Assembly (NCBI GenBank): GCA_029059365.1 | Contig: JAIDVZ010000087.1 | Span: 1-7,266 of the forward strand | DNA from: Opitutales bacterium | GTDB taxonomy: Bacteria > Verrucomicrobiota > Verrucomicrobiia > Opitutales > JAIRKQ01 | Direction: 5' to 3' | DNA: 7,266 nucleotides | Shown here: piece by piece, positions 1 to 7,026 of the stretch | Layout: every line of letters begins with the position of its first letter | How positions within the stretch are numbered: the first letter of the stretch is position 1 | Program-made: the position numbers and the translations under genes | The notes under the pieces: generated by a model | Databases searched by the model: none | The model's input: only the letters and a program-made list of their open reading frames with translations | Told to the model about the DNA's origin: nothing

Positions 1-27
1 ATTTAAAAAAAATCCAGAATTAGAATC

Positions 28-510
28 GTGGAGGCGAACACAACACAAAACGGCGCCATAAGGCGTGAAAACAACGCCAATACGGCTCGAAATAATTCCA
101 ATTTTTCGGCCAGTCAAACTGATTCCCAAATAAATAATACCCCACGCCCTGTTCTCGGGAATAGGCCTTTAAATTCCATGAGGGCAGCTCCTGCCATCCC
201 TACATGGCAGCAAAATTGCCTATCTTTCCTTAATAAAGCTCATGAAGTTTGTCTTCTTTTGGTTAAACCATGCGCGATGATAGCGGCAACAGCCATTGGT
301 TGTACTACACTATATTTCTCCCTGGAGAAAATCTTCAAATTTGCTATCTGGTGCCAAATACATTACCTAGCGGCAGCGTTCTTATCTACTGGGGAAGCCA
401 TAGTTATAATCGCCCTGCTCATATCGCTTGTATCGAGTACGTACAAATTGAATAAATTAACTAGCGAAAACCGTAATTTACAGCATCGACGACTAACGGC
501 TGCTCCATAA
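28..510 (+). CDS. Unrecognised small membrane protein with polar N-terminus and two adjacent hydrophobic segments (Inc-like architecture)
   Basis: I do not recognise a family for this 160-residue protein. Residues 1-60 are polar and low in complexity, rich in Asn, Thr, Ser, Gln and Arg, with no signal peptide. Two hydrophobic stretches follow, about residues 74-98 and 113-137, separated by some 14 residues, then a short basic tail. There are five cysteines (64, 75, 82, 92, 109). A disordered N-terminus followed by a bilobed hydrophobic region is the layout of chlamydial inclusion-membrane (Inc) proteins secreted by type III systems; that link rests on architecture only. The start is GTG at 28: an in-frame TAA lies at 4-6 and the next ATG is at 178 (residue 51), which would remove the polar region. 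No Shine-Dalgarno sequence is visible. It is convergent with the ABC exporter gene. After the TAA stop the frame stays open to 600, so the protein may be a truncated form. It could equally be an ordinary small inner-membrane protein. Confidence 0.6.
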   Translation: MEANTTQNGAIRRENNANTARNNSNFSASQTDSQINNTPRPVLGNRPLNSMRAAPAIPTWQQNCLSFLNKAHEVCLLLVKPCAMIAATAIGCTTLYFSLEKIFKFAIWCQIHYLAAAFLSTGEAIVIIALLISLVSSTYKLNKLTSENRNLQHRRLTAAP

Positions 511-600
511 GCAAAAACAGAACCCAAAATAATTCAACTCGAAACCAAAGAAATTCAAACCGAAGATTCGCACATCGCTAATAAAAAAATCGCAGTCTAG
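511..600 (+). other. In-frame open tail downstream of the gene 1 stop codon
   Basis: Directly after the TAA at 508-510 the same reading frame continues for 29 codons to a TAG at 598-600. The translation is hydrophilic and charged (many Lys, Glu, Gln, Thr) and contains two consecutive heptad-like units, IQLETKE and IQTEDSH, which would suit a cytosolic helical tail. This may be the former C-terminus of the 28-510 gene, cut off by a nonsense change, which would have given a 189-residue protein. An open run of this length can also arise by chance. It has no start codon of its own at its beginning. Confidence 0.35.
531..565 (+). repeat. Imperfect 21-bp direct repeat in the post-stop tail
   Basis: AATTCAACTCGAAA at 531-544 recurs as AATTCAAACCGAAG at 552-565, offset by 21 bases (exactly seven codons) and in the frame of the upstream gene. 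It encodes the paired units beginning IQ-x-E. Codon-phased repetition favours a coding origin for the tail, but there are only two copies. Confidence 0.5.
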
Positions 601-619
601 AGGAAATGGGGTTGAAATT

Positions 620-2362
620 TTAGGATATTTGCTGTTTTTGATACAGCTCAAAATATACAGATTTTTGTTGATTAAACAAATCAGATGGGACGCCTCTTTC
701 GATGATGCGCCCCTTATCTAAGACAAACACTTGGTCCACAATCGACATCATTGTAAAGCGATGAGATATCAAGATCGCTGTTTTATTGATGATTAAATCC
801 TTGATTGCTTCGTGCACTGCATGCTCGCTTTTTGCGTCTAATGCCGATGTTGCCTCATCAAGTATCAATATCGGAGCATCACGTAAAAATGCACGTGCTA
901 GCGCGATTCTTTGTCTTTGCCCGCCTGATAAACGCGCACCGTTTTCCCCGACAAAAGTCTCGTATCCGTTTTCAAGTTCCAGAATAAAGTCATGGGCACG
1001 TGCTTTTTTCGCTGCATCAATGACTTCGGACTTACTTGCCCACGGGGCTCCCCACAAAATGTTGTCCAAAATGCTACCATTTACCAGCGTTGGGGATTGC
1101 GGAACAATCGATATATTTCGCCGTAAATCGTGCACACGCATATCTCGAATATCAATTCCGTCCACCGTGATGCTACCGATTGTCACATCATAAAATCTTA
1201 AAATCAAATTGATAATAGTCGTCTTACCTGCACCACTGCTGCCAACAAAAGCATAAGTATTGCCACGCTTGAGATCTAAATCTACACCATGTAATACCTC
1301 ATGTTCGCCATCGTAACTGAATGAAACATTATCAAATTCTATATCGTGTAGTTTTCCAACTTTTACCGGTGAAATTGGGTCAACGATGGTCTCGGGATAT
1401 TCTAGCAGTGCTTCGATACGTTCCATACTCGCTATTCCCGCCTTCACTTGATTGTTTAAACGAGCGAGCTTTTTTATTGGATCATAACTGAAATATAGTG
1501 CACCTGTCATCGCAATAAATACATCTGGACCGATGCCATGACGATATGTATACACCATTGCGATACCCACGGCACCGGCAGCAATAACTTCAATAATCGG
1601 TGATAAAATTATAGAATATTTTACCGTCTTCATCACAGAATTCATTACTCTGTCACAGGTTTTGCGAAAATTGGAAACCTCTATCTCCTCCATTGAAAAT
1701 GCGCGTACTTCCTGGACAGCAGATAAATTATGAGCCAGCCGAGTCATAATTTTTTCACTATCCTCTTGCATAGATAACGTTTTTTTTCGCATTTTTTCAC
1801 CTACCATCCGAACCGGAATTATCACCAACGGTACTGCCAGTAAAAAGATCATGAGTATCACGACATCCGACTGTTGGTAACATAGGTAAATAAGCGCACA
1901 AATTGCACCGATAACAGCCATTGGCTGCTTAACTATTTCTTGCGATACTTCAATAATCATGGTTTGGAGCATAGTGGTATCCCCGAGTGCACGAGTAATA
2001 AGCTCTCCAGGCTCTCTCTTTTTGAAAAACTCCAATGGTAGATGCTGAATTTTATCAAACACCATCACCCTTACTTCTTTTAGGATATTTTGACCGCAGT
2101 ATCCGATACAATAGGCATTTGCAATCCCACATCCGGCACGCACTGCCATCACCAATGTTGGTAAGATTGCAAACATGAAGATCACTCCCAACGATACAGG
2201 TCCATCACTGAACAACGATTTTGAAGCGATCTTCAACATTATTGGGACACCAAATCCACTGGTTAACCCGTACAATATACCAGTGATGAATGCTATCAAT
2301 AGTGCAATCTTGGTCTGCTTCAAGGGAGCCAAGTATCTTGAAATCTTTTTTATCTTATTCAC
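620..2362 (-). CDS. MsbA-like ABC exporter, fused permease and ATPase (probable lipid flippase)
   Basis: This is a complete 580-residue half-transporter expected to homodimerise in the inner membrane and drive lipid or lipid-A export with ATP; E. coli MsbA is about the same length. Six transmembrane segments lie at roughly 18-40, 56-80, 142-160, 163-185, 251-272 and 280-295. The nucleotide-binding domain starts near 338. It has Walker A GSSGAGKTT (374-382), Q-loop Gln422, signature LSGGQ (478-482), Walker B ILILDEA (498-504), D-loop SALD (506-509) and H-loop His534, so ATPase activity should be intact. The segment EFFKKREPGELITRALGD (111-128) is typical of type IV (MsbA/lipid exporter) ABC permeases. 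The start is GTG at 2362: an in-frame TGA lies just upstream and no other Met occurs before residue 42. No Shine-Dalgarno sequence is visible. The gene is divergent from dxr and convergent with gene 1. The substrate is not settled by sequence; a peptide or drug exporter remains possible. Confidence 0.93.
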   Translation of the reverse strand: MNKIKKISRYLAPLKQTKIALLIAFITGILYGLTSGFGVPIMLKIASKSLFSDGPVSLGVIFMFAILPTLVMAVRAGCGIANAYCIGYCGQNILKEVRVMVFDKIQHLPLEFFKKREPGELITRALGDTTMLQTMIIEVSQEIVKQPMAVIGAICALIYLCYQQSDVVILMIFLLAVPLVIIPVRMVGEKMRKKTLSMQEDSEKIMTRLAHNLSAVQEVRAFSMEEIEVSNFRKTCDRVMNSVMKTVKYSIILSPIIEVIAAGAVGIAMVYTYRHGIGPDVFIAMTGALYFSYDPIKKLARLNNQVKAGIASMERIEALLEYPETIVDPISPVKVGKLHDIEFDNVSFSYDGEHEVLHGVDLDLKRGNTYAFVGSSGAGKTTIINLILRFYDVTIGSITVDGIDIRDMRVHDLRRNISIVPQSPTLVNGSILDNILWGAPWASKSEVIDAAKKARAHDFILELENGYETFVGENGARLSGGQRQRIALARAFLRDAPILILDEATSALDAKSEHAVHEAIKDLIINKTAILISHRFTMMSIVDQVFVLDKGRIIERGVPSDLFNQQKSVYFELYQKQQIS

Positions 2363-2460
2363 TTTTATTCATATCTAGTACGTAAACACAACTGCCACTG
2401 AAGTTTCTGGATAAAAAAATCCTTTGCAAGAAGGAAATTTGTACCAGTATTCAAAGTAGA
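2363..2460. promoter_or_regulatory. Divergent intergenic region between the ABC exporter gene and dxr
   Basis: These 98 bases must hold promoters for both divergent genes. For dxr the best candidate is TTGCAA (2424-2429), an 18-base spacer, and TATTCA (2448-2453). This would place transcription start almost on the dxr ATG at 2461 and so predict a nearly leaderless mRNA. No convincing -35/-10 pair was found for the exporter. An A-rich element, GGAT-A6-ATCC (2409-2422), has only a 4-bp stem. Neither gene has a good Shine-Dalgarno sequence. The promoter assignments are tentative. Confidence 0.35.
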
Positions 2461-3627
2461 ATGCTGCATAATCTGGTTTTATTTGGTGCTACTGGCTCAA
2501 TCGGTACGAGCGCGCTCAATGTCATTCGGCGTAATCCTGATAAGTTTAAAATCATCGGAATTTCCGCACATTCAAACTTCGAAAAATTAGCAGCTATAGC
2601 ACGTGAATTTCACGTAAGAAACATCGGTATTGGGAATGAGAAGCAGTTCCGTGCACAATATGCACAAAAATTATTTCCAGATGATGCTCAATTTTTCATG
2701 GGCACAAATGGGAATCGCGAACTGTCCAGACTTCCGCAAGCAGATTCGATAATTATGGCAATTCCAGGAACAGAAGGAATCTTGCCAACATTAGATGCAA
2801 TAGAATCCGGAAAAACTATCATGCTTGCGAGTAAGGAGGTTCTGGTAGCAAGTGGGAAAATTATCATCGAATCTGCCAAAAAGAACAATGTTCTTCTGTT
2901 GCCGATCGATAGCGAACATAATGCAATTTTTCAGTGTTTACGTGATGAACGAAAATTTTTGAAAAAAATAATTCTCACAGCATCTGGGGGACCATTTCGC
3001 CAATATACCCATGAACAGATGGCCAAAGTAACCGTCGAACAGGCACTTATACACCCCACTTGGAAAATGGGTAAAAAGATCACCATCGACTCGGCAACAA
3101 TGGCCAATAAAGGTTTCGAAATGATTGAAGCAAAATGGCTATTTGGGGTACAACCATCTGAAATTGAGGTTGTTATTCATCCGGAAAGTATCGTACATTC
3201 TTTCGTAGAATTTTGTGATGGGTCAATATTGGCACAACTAAATCCGCATAGTATGGAATATCCAATAGCAAATTGTCTATTTTACCCTGAACGAGCACAC
3301 AATAATCCACCATCTATAAATTTTAAAAAAAACTTATCAATGAACTTCACGGCACCGGATTTTTCACGATTTCCATGCTTAAAAATCGCTAATGATTGTT
3401 TAAAAGCAGATGATCATTCAGCTGCGATTTTTTTGGCAGCTAACGATACCGCCGTACAAGCATTTTTATCAAAAAAAATTCGATACCTAGACATCGCAAA
3501 TGTGATAGCATGTACTTTAGACCAATATCATCCTAAATATGAAAATTCTGTTGATAGCGTACTGGATGTTATATCTCATGCACAAGCAATCGCACAGACA
3601 GAAATCGAACGTCGTTTTAAAATGTGA
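2461..3627 (+). CDS. dxr: 1-deoxy-D-xylulose 5-phosphate reductoisomerase (MEP pathway)
   Basis: Dxr converts 1-deoxyxylulose 5-phosphate to 2-C-methylerythritol 4-phosphate with NADPH and a divalent metal. This is the committed step of non-mevalonate isoprenoid synthesis, feeding undecaprenyl carrier and quinones. The 388-residue protein opens with the dinucleotide-binding motif GATGSIG (9-15). Key residues match E. coli Dxr: Lys125, the metal ligands Asp150, Glu152 and Glu220 (E. coli 231), Ser175 (186), His198 (209) and Trp201 (212) in the flexible loop HPTWKMG, and Ser211, Asn216 and Lys217 (222, 227, 228). The constant offset of 11 after the central domain supports full length and function. 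The usual PDMR-like motif is replaced by PHSMEYPI (262-269), and LANKE by LASKE (122-126). It starts at ATG 2461 with no clear Shine-Dalgarno sequence. It is first in an operon with the MFS gene, sharing 4 bases with it, and lgt. Confidence 0.97.
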   Translation: MLHNLVLFGATGSIGTSALNVIRRNPDKFKIIGISAHSNFEKLAAIAREFHVRNIGIGNEKQFRAQYAQKLFPDDAQFFMGTNGNRELSRLPQADSIIMAIPGTEGILPTLDAIESGKTIMLASKEVLVASGKIIIESAKKNNVLLLPIDSEHNAIFQCLRDERKFLKKIILTASGGPFRQYTHEQMAKVTVEQALIHPTWKMGKKITIDSATMANKGFEMIEAKWLFGVQPSEIEVVIHPESIVHSFVEFCDGSILAQLNPHSMEYPIANCLFYPERAHNNPPSINFKKNLSMNFTAPDFSRFPCLKIANDCLKADDHSAAIFLAANDTAVQAFLSKKIRYLDIANVIACTLDQYHPKYENSVDSVLDVISHAQAIAQTEIERRFKM

Positions 3628-4916
3628 CGCGTCAGTACATTCTTGAAAAATTTCTGAGCATAGCTATTACAGGATCCGCTTATAACATGTCGAAATATGT
3701 TTCAGAACCAGTTATTCGTGCAAAACAAACGTTTTTTTACGATAACATGCGCTGTTTTTTTACCGGCATATTAGAGGCAGGATTCAAGACATTCGTCTTG
3801 TTGATCGCAATACGCATATTTCAAGCACCAAATTTTTGTAAAGCAATCTTATCTTCGGTCGGATTTGCAGGACTATTGATCGCACCTGTTATGGTATCAT
3901 ATGCTTCAAAACTAGATACCGTACCAGCGACAAATATATGTGGTTATTATTCTTTGCTGATAGCTTTGGTACTGGCATTGAGTGGAATCACTAATTTATT
4001 CTGGGTTTATCTCATCTTGATATCAGTAGCAAGAATAGCATTTAAGCAATACATCCCCATCATGCTTGATGTATATGGCAACAACTATCCAAAAAAAGAA
4101 CGTGGATATCGGCTATCATACTCTCTGATGATTTTACCAATAGCTACTATACTTTTCTCCCCGATCGGTGGATATATTCTAGATTCCGGATTGGAGCGTT
4201 ATCGAATTGTTCTGCTGATCATCGCGCTGGCTGCTGTTGGGAGCGCATATTCGTTCTTTAAAATCCCATCTCGCCCGATTCCAAAACCACGAAACACTAC
4301 ATCCGCATTCGGGAATTTTAAAATTATTTTTCAAGATAGGCTATTTTTGGCACTGCTGATAATAATGACTCTCACTGGGATTGTCACACAAATGACCACT
4401 CCGCTACGCGCTGAATATTTAGCAAACAAAAAGTATGGGCTTAATATCTCAAATTTTCACATATCCCTGATAATCGTTACAATTCCTTACGTTTGCCGAA
4501 TTTTGAGCTCAATATTTTGGGGCAAACTGTTCGATCACCTTTCTTTGATCAAGATACGTATTATTGTCGATATCTTTGTATTAATCGGAGTAATAATATT
4601 TTTCAACTCCACCACAATAGGCATGCTTGCACTCGCTGCAGTTTTCACCGGCATTGGGTATGGTGGTGGTGAGATAATATGGTGCTTGTGGATAACAAAA
4701 ATCGTAAACAAGGATCAACTCAGTCAATATATGAGCGCTAATACGGCATTCATTGGTATACGAAGCTTCATCGCCCCATTTATCGGATATTTTTTGCTGG
4801 ACTCCGGCGTATCATTTTCAATGATTGGTGCCATCTCCACCGCACTGATCATCATGTCGATCATCGGATGCCTGTTAATAAAAGGTAATTCGAGGTTTAC
4901 AGAGGTTTATGAATAA
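3624..4916 (+). CDS. Major facilitator superfamily transporter, substrate unknown
   Basis: This 430-residue protein is almost entirely hydrophobic. About twelve membrane segments are visible, near 43-66, 74-94, 104-121, 123-140, 165-186, 192-212, 238-256, 275-297, 310-328, 330-346, 372-392 and 398-419, with a cytoplasmic loop at about 213-236. The loop after segment 8 carries a motif-A-like WGKLFDHLSLIKIR (299-312); the first-half equivalent is degenerate. The ends of segments 5 and 11 repeat a related motif, SPIGGYILDSG (179-189) and APFIGYFLLDSG (384-395), as expected from the twofold MFS duplication. The start used is GTG at 3624, overlapping the dxr stop in GTGA, which implies translational coupling. 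An ATG at 3687 (residue 22) is a possible alternative, with AGGA some distance upstream. It lies 14 bases before lgt. No substrate-specific motif is recognised, so the role (sugar, nucleotide, drug or metabolite exchange) is open. Confidence 0.85.
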   Translation: MTRQYILEKFLSIAITGSAYNMSKYVSEPVIRAKQTFFYDNMRCFFTGILEAGFKTFVLLIAIRIFQAPNFCKAILSSVGFAGLLIAPVMVSYASKLDTVPATNICGYYSLLIALVLALSGITNLFWVYLILISVARIAFKQYIPIMLDVYGNNYPKKERGYRLSYSLMILPIATILFSPIGGYILDSGLERYRIVLLIIALAAVGSAYSFFKIPSRPIPKPRNTTSAFGNFKIIFQDRLFLALLIIMTLTGIVTQMTTPLRAEYLANKKYGLNISNFHISLIIVTIPYVCRILSSIFWGKLFDHLSLIKIRIIVDIFVLIGVIIFFNSTTIGMLALAAVFTGIGYGGGEIIWCLWITKIVNKDQLSQYMSANTAFIGIRSFIAPFIGYFLLDSGVSFSMIGAISTALIIMSIIGCLLIKGNSRFTEVYE

Positions 4917-4930
4917 AGAAGTGGTGGTTT

Positions 4931-5755
4931 ATGCTCGCTTACCTCATACATAACATAGATCCATTTTTAATAAAATTTGAAAATGATGGCCCAATCAGTG
5001 GGATACGTTGGTACGGAGTGTGCTACGTGATAAGTTTTTTACTGGTGTTATACATGCTAAATTTGTACACACGTACAGAACGTTCGCCTCTCACGCGTGA
5101 GAATAACATGTCTTTCACAACGTATGCCATTCTTGGTGTACTTATTGGTGGACGGCTAGGATACATGTTGATGTACAATCTAGATGTTTTTTTGATACAT
5201 CCACTGTCTATTTTCGCGATTTGGGAAGGAGGAATGGCAAGTCATGGCGGTTTTTTGGGAGCATTAATCGCGATCCTTATATTTTGTAAACGATATAAAA
5301 TTAATGCACTTCAACTTGGAGATATCTGTGCATCAATCGCACCAGCGGGTTTATTTATTGGCCGAATCGCAAATTTTATAAACGGGGAATTGTTCGGGCG
5401 AATAACAACTGTTCCGTGGGGAATAATTTTCCCACAAAGCGCCCCAAATGTCACAAAGTTATACAACATTCCGGCACGTCACCCATCTCAGCTATATGAA
5501 GCAGGAGCTGAGGGATTATTGTTGTTCATATACGTACAATTGCGTTTCTGGTTCTCAAAAAATTTATCCAAAGGTCAACTATCCGGTGAATTTTTAATAT
5601 TATATTCGATTGCTCGGATATTTACTGAACTTTACAGAGAACCAGATGCTCCATTGATACTCAACTTGTCTCGCGGACAATTTTATTCGATATTTTTGGC
5701 AATAATTGGGGTATTGCTGATACTATACTCTAAACGTAAACAGAGACACCGGTAG
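4931..5755 (+). CDS. lgt: Prolipoprotein diacylglyceryl transferase
   Basis: Lgt moves the diacylglyceryl group from phosphatidylglycerol onto the lipobox cysteine of prolipoproteins, the first step of lipoprotein maturation at the inner membrane. The 274-residue length and multi-pass hydrophobic profile (seven segments expected) fit the family. Diagnostic blocks are IRWYG (25-29), HGGFLGA (105-111), GRIANFINGELFGR (144-157), RHPSQLYEA (183-191) and RIFTELYREPD (229-239). Residues equivalent to the E. coli essential set are present: Tyr28, His105, Arg145, Asn148 and Glu153 (E. coli 26, 103, 143, 146, 151), plus Arg229 and Glu233 with the spacing of E. coli 239/243. It starts at ATG 4931, giving the usual N-terminus (HNIDPFLIKF). 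Upstream is only GTGGTGG at 4921-4927, a poor ribosome site, so coupling to the MFS gene is likely. It is last in the dxr operon, and its TAG directly abuts the stop of the convergent gspF-like gene. Confidence 0.97.
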   Translation: MLAYLIHNIDPFLIKFENDGPISGIRWYGVCYVISFLLVLYMLNLYTRTERSPLTRENNMSFTTYAILGVLIGGRLGYMLMYNLDVFLIHPLSIFAIWEGGMASHGGFLGALIAILIFCKRYKINALQLGDICASIAPAGLFIGRIANFINGELFGRITTVPWGIIFPQSAPNVTKLYNIPARHPSQLYEAGAEGLLLFIYVQLRFWFSKNLSKGQLSGEFLILYSIARIFTELYREPDAPLILNLSRGQFYSIFLAIIGVLLILYSKRKQRHR

Positions 5756-6988
5756 CTACATTTTTACTTCATTCACGAGGTTCATGAGGGGAAGAAATAT
5801 CGCAACTATCGCTATACCGACAAATACAGCAACGAAGATTATCAACAACGGTTCGATGATACTTGATAATATCGTTAAACGGGACATCAGCGATTTGTAG
5901 TAAATCTCCGAAACTTCATCAAATGATTCTTCTAATTTGCCCGATCGTTCACCGGCCGAAATTATCCCTACCGATAACTTTGACAATATCGCGGATAGCG
6001 CGTTCGATATGGAATTTCCACAGCGAACATCATCTATTGCCTTATCAATTTGCTTTTTCAATTTGTCTGTCAAAACGACATTTCTCGCTGCACTGATACT
6101 TTGCTGTAAACTTAAGTCACATGATAATAGCATCTTAAAAATTGAAGAAAACAAATACAAACTGTAGTCTGTTATCAGGCGCTTTATCACCGGCAGTCTC
6201 CATAAAAAATATTCCTCCAAGTTTATATTTTTCCCATACAGAGCGAGGACTTTTTGGAAAAGTAATAGACATAAAATTGCACCAAAGATCCAGCACGTCC
6301 ATCCACCGATATTTTCACAAAAGGATATCACACATCGTGTCAAAATCGGTAACTCTCCGCTAGATTGTGCAAAAAAGATTTCCTCAAATTGGGGAATGAC
6401 GATCATGTTCAGGATCATCATAACAAATATCGTCACCAGAAACACAATTCCTGGATATATCATGGCCAAACAAAATTTATTTTTTGCGGATTCGATATTT
6501 TTAGACGCAGTTGTCAGTTGCTCCATTACCTCCCCCAACCGACCAACCTGCTCAGCTGCGCGTACGGAGTTTATTTCCGAATATGAAAAATTTTGTTGCG
6601 CCATACTCATAGCATCAGACAACGAACGCCCAGATTGTACATTACGTAATAAACTCTGTAAAACAGCATATTCTAAGCTCATTTGATCGTATCCAGAAAT
6701 TACAATCTGCAAAGCTTGCTCAACTGTGATATCCGACCGTAGTAAAATTGACATCTCTTGAAAAATTTGACACTTCGATTTACTCGGTAATCTATGCACC
6801 AATCTAATCGATCGAATTCTTTTCCACCACGGTGAGGTTACGTCCTTTTTCTCGGAAATTTCTTGTAAAAGCTGCAGTTGCAATCCCTTATTGGCAATTT
6901 CATTCTCTGCTTCCGACTTATCACGAGCGTGTATTGTCCCACGTACCACCTCGCGTGCGGAATTGAGAGCTAAAAACCGAAAAAACAT
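5756..6988 (-). CDS. GspF/PilC-family inner-membrane platform protein (type II secretion or type IV pilus)
   Basis: Members of this family sit in the inner membrane at the base of type II secretion and type IV pilus machines, linking the assembly ATPase to (pseudo)pilin polymerisation. The protein has 410 residues from the ATG at 6988, or 417 from a GTG at 7009; an ATG at 7000 is also in frame. I prefer 6988 because MFFRFLALNSAREVVRGTI matches the family N-terminus directly. Numbering from the GTG, two homologous T2SF domains occupy about 80-205 and 285-410. Each has an 'E-x-x-G-x-L' hallmark: AAEQVGRLGEVMEQL (151-165) and ISAGERSGKLEESF (350-363). Membrane segments lie near 180-207, 236-257 and 378-409. 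Both domains have Asp where the family usually has Gly in 'LLxxG' (residues 93 and 298). No assembly ATPase, pilin or GspG is next to it, so GspF cannot be told from PilC. Its stop abuts lgt, and it is divergent from psd. Confidence 0.92.
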   Translation of the reverse strand: MFFRFLALNSAREVVRGTIHARDKSEAENEIANKGLQLQLLQEISEKKDVTSPWWKRIRSIRLVHRLPSKSKCQIFQEMSILLRSDITVEQALQIVISGYDQMSLEYAVLQSLLRNVQSGRSLSDAMSMAQQNFSYSEINSVRAAEQVGRLGEVMEQLTTASKNIESAKNKFCLAMIYPGIVFLVTIFVMMILNMIVIPQFEEIFFAQSSGELPILTRCVISFCENIGGWTCWIFGAILCLLLFQKVLALYGKNINLEEYFLWRLPVIKRLITDYSLYLFSSIFKMLLSCDLSLQQSISAARNVVLTDKLKKQIDKAIDDVRCGNSISNALSAILSKLSVGIISAGERSGKLEESFDEVSEIYYKSLMSRLTILSSIIEPLLIIFVAVFVGIAIVAIFLPLMNLVNEVKM

Positions 6989-6998
6989 ACCATCGCTC

Positions 6999-7026
6999 AT
7001 TATACACACGTAAACTATAAAGACAA
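6999..7026 (-). promoter_or_regulatory. Candidate promoter of the gspF-like gene
   Basis: Read on the minus strand, TTGTCT (7026-7021) is followed by a 16-base spacer and a perfect TATAAT (7004-6999). Transcription would then begin near 6992, downstream of the GTG at 7009 and the ATG at 7000 but just before the ATG at 6988. The left arm of the 9-bp inverted repeat (7011-7019) falls in the spacer. The signal is sequence-only, in an AT-rich region where such matches can be fortuitous. Confidence 0.35.

Noticed and set aside
511..619. Rho-independent terminator between gene 1 and the ABC exporter gene
   Set aside because: No GC-rich stem followed by a T-run was found on either strand; the T- and A-rich stretches have no adjoining stem.
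786..1193. 135-codon plus-strand open frame opposite the ABC exporter gene
   Set aside because: It lies wholly antisense to the well-supported nucleotide-binding domain, with a composition expected of a shadow frame and no recognisable domain or start signal.
2355..2372. Five-codon open frame (ATG AAT AAA AGT GAA TAA, minus strand) overlapping the ABC exporter GTG start
   Set aside because: It could be read as a coupling leader peptide, but it has no ribosome site and is short enough to be chance in AT-rich DNA.
2409..2422. GGAT-A6-ATCC hairpin between the ABC exporter gene and dxr
   Set aside because: The stem is only 4 bp with an A-rich loop, too weak for a terminator or a credible operator.
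2688..2888. 66-codon minus-strand open frame inside dxr
   Set aside because: It is antisense to conserved Dxr sequence, including the LASKE and active-site region, so it is best explained as a shadow frame.
5863..6686. Several 73-96-codon plus-strand open frames opposite the gspF-like gene
   Set aside because: They overlap each other and lie antisense to a clear GspF/PilC coding region; none has a recognisable domain.
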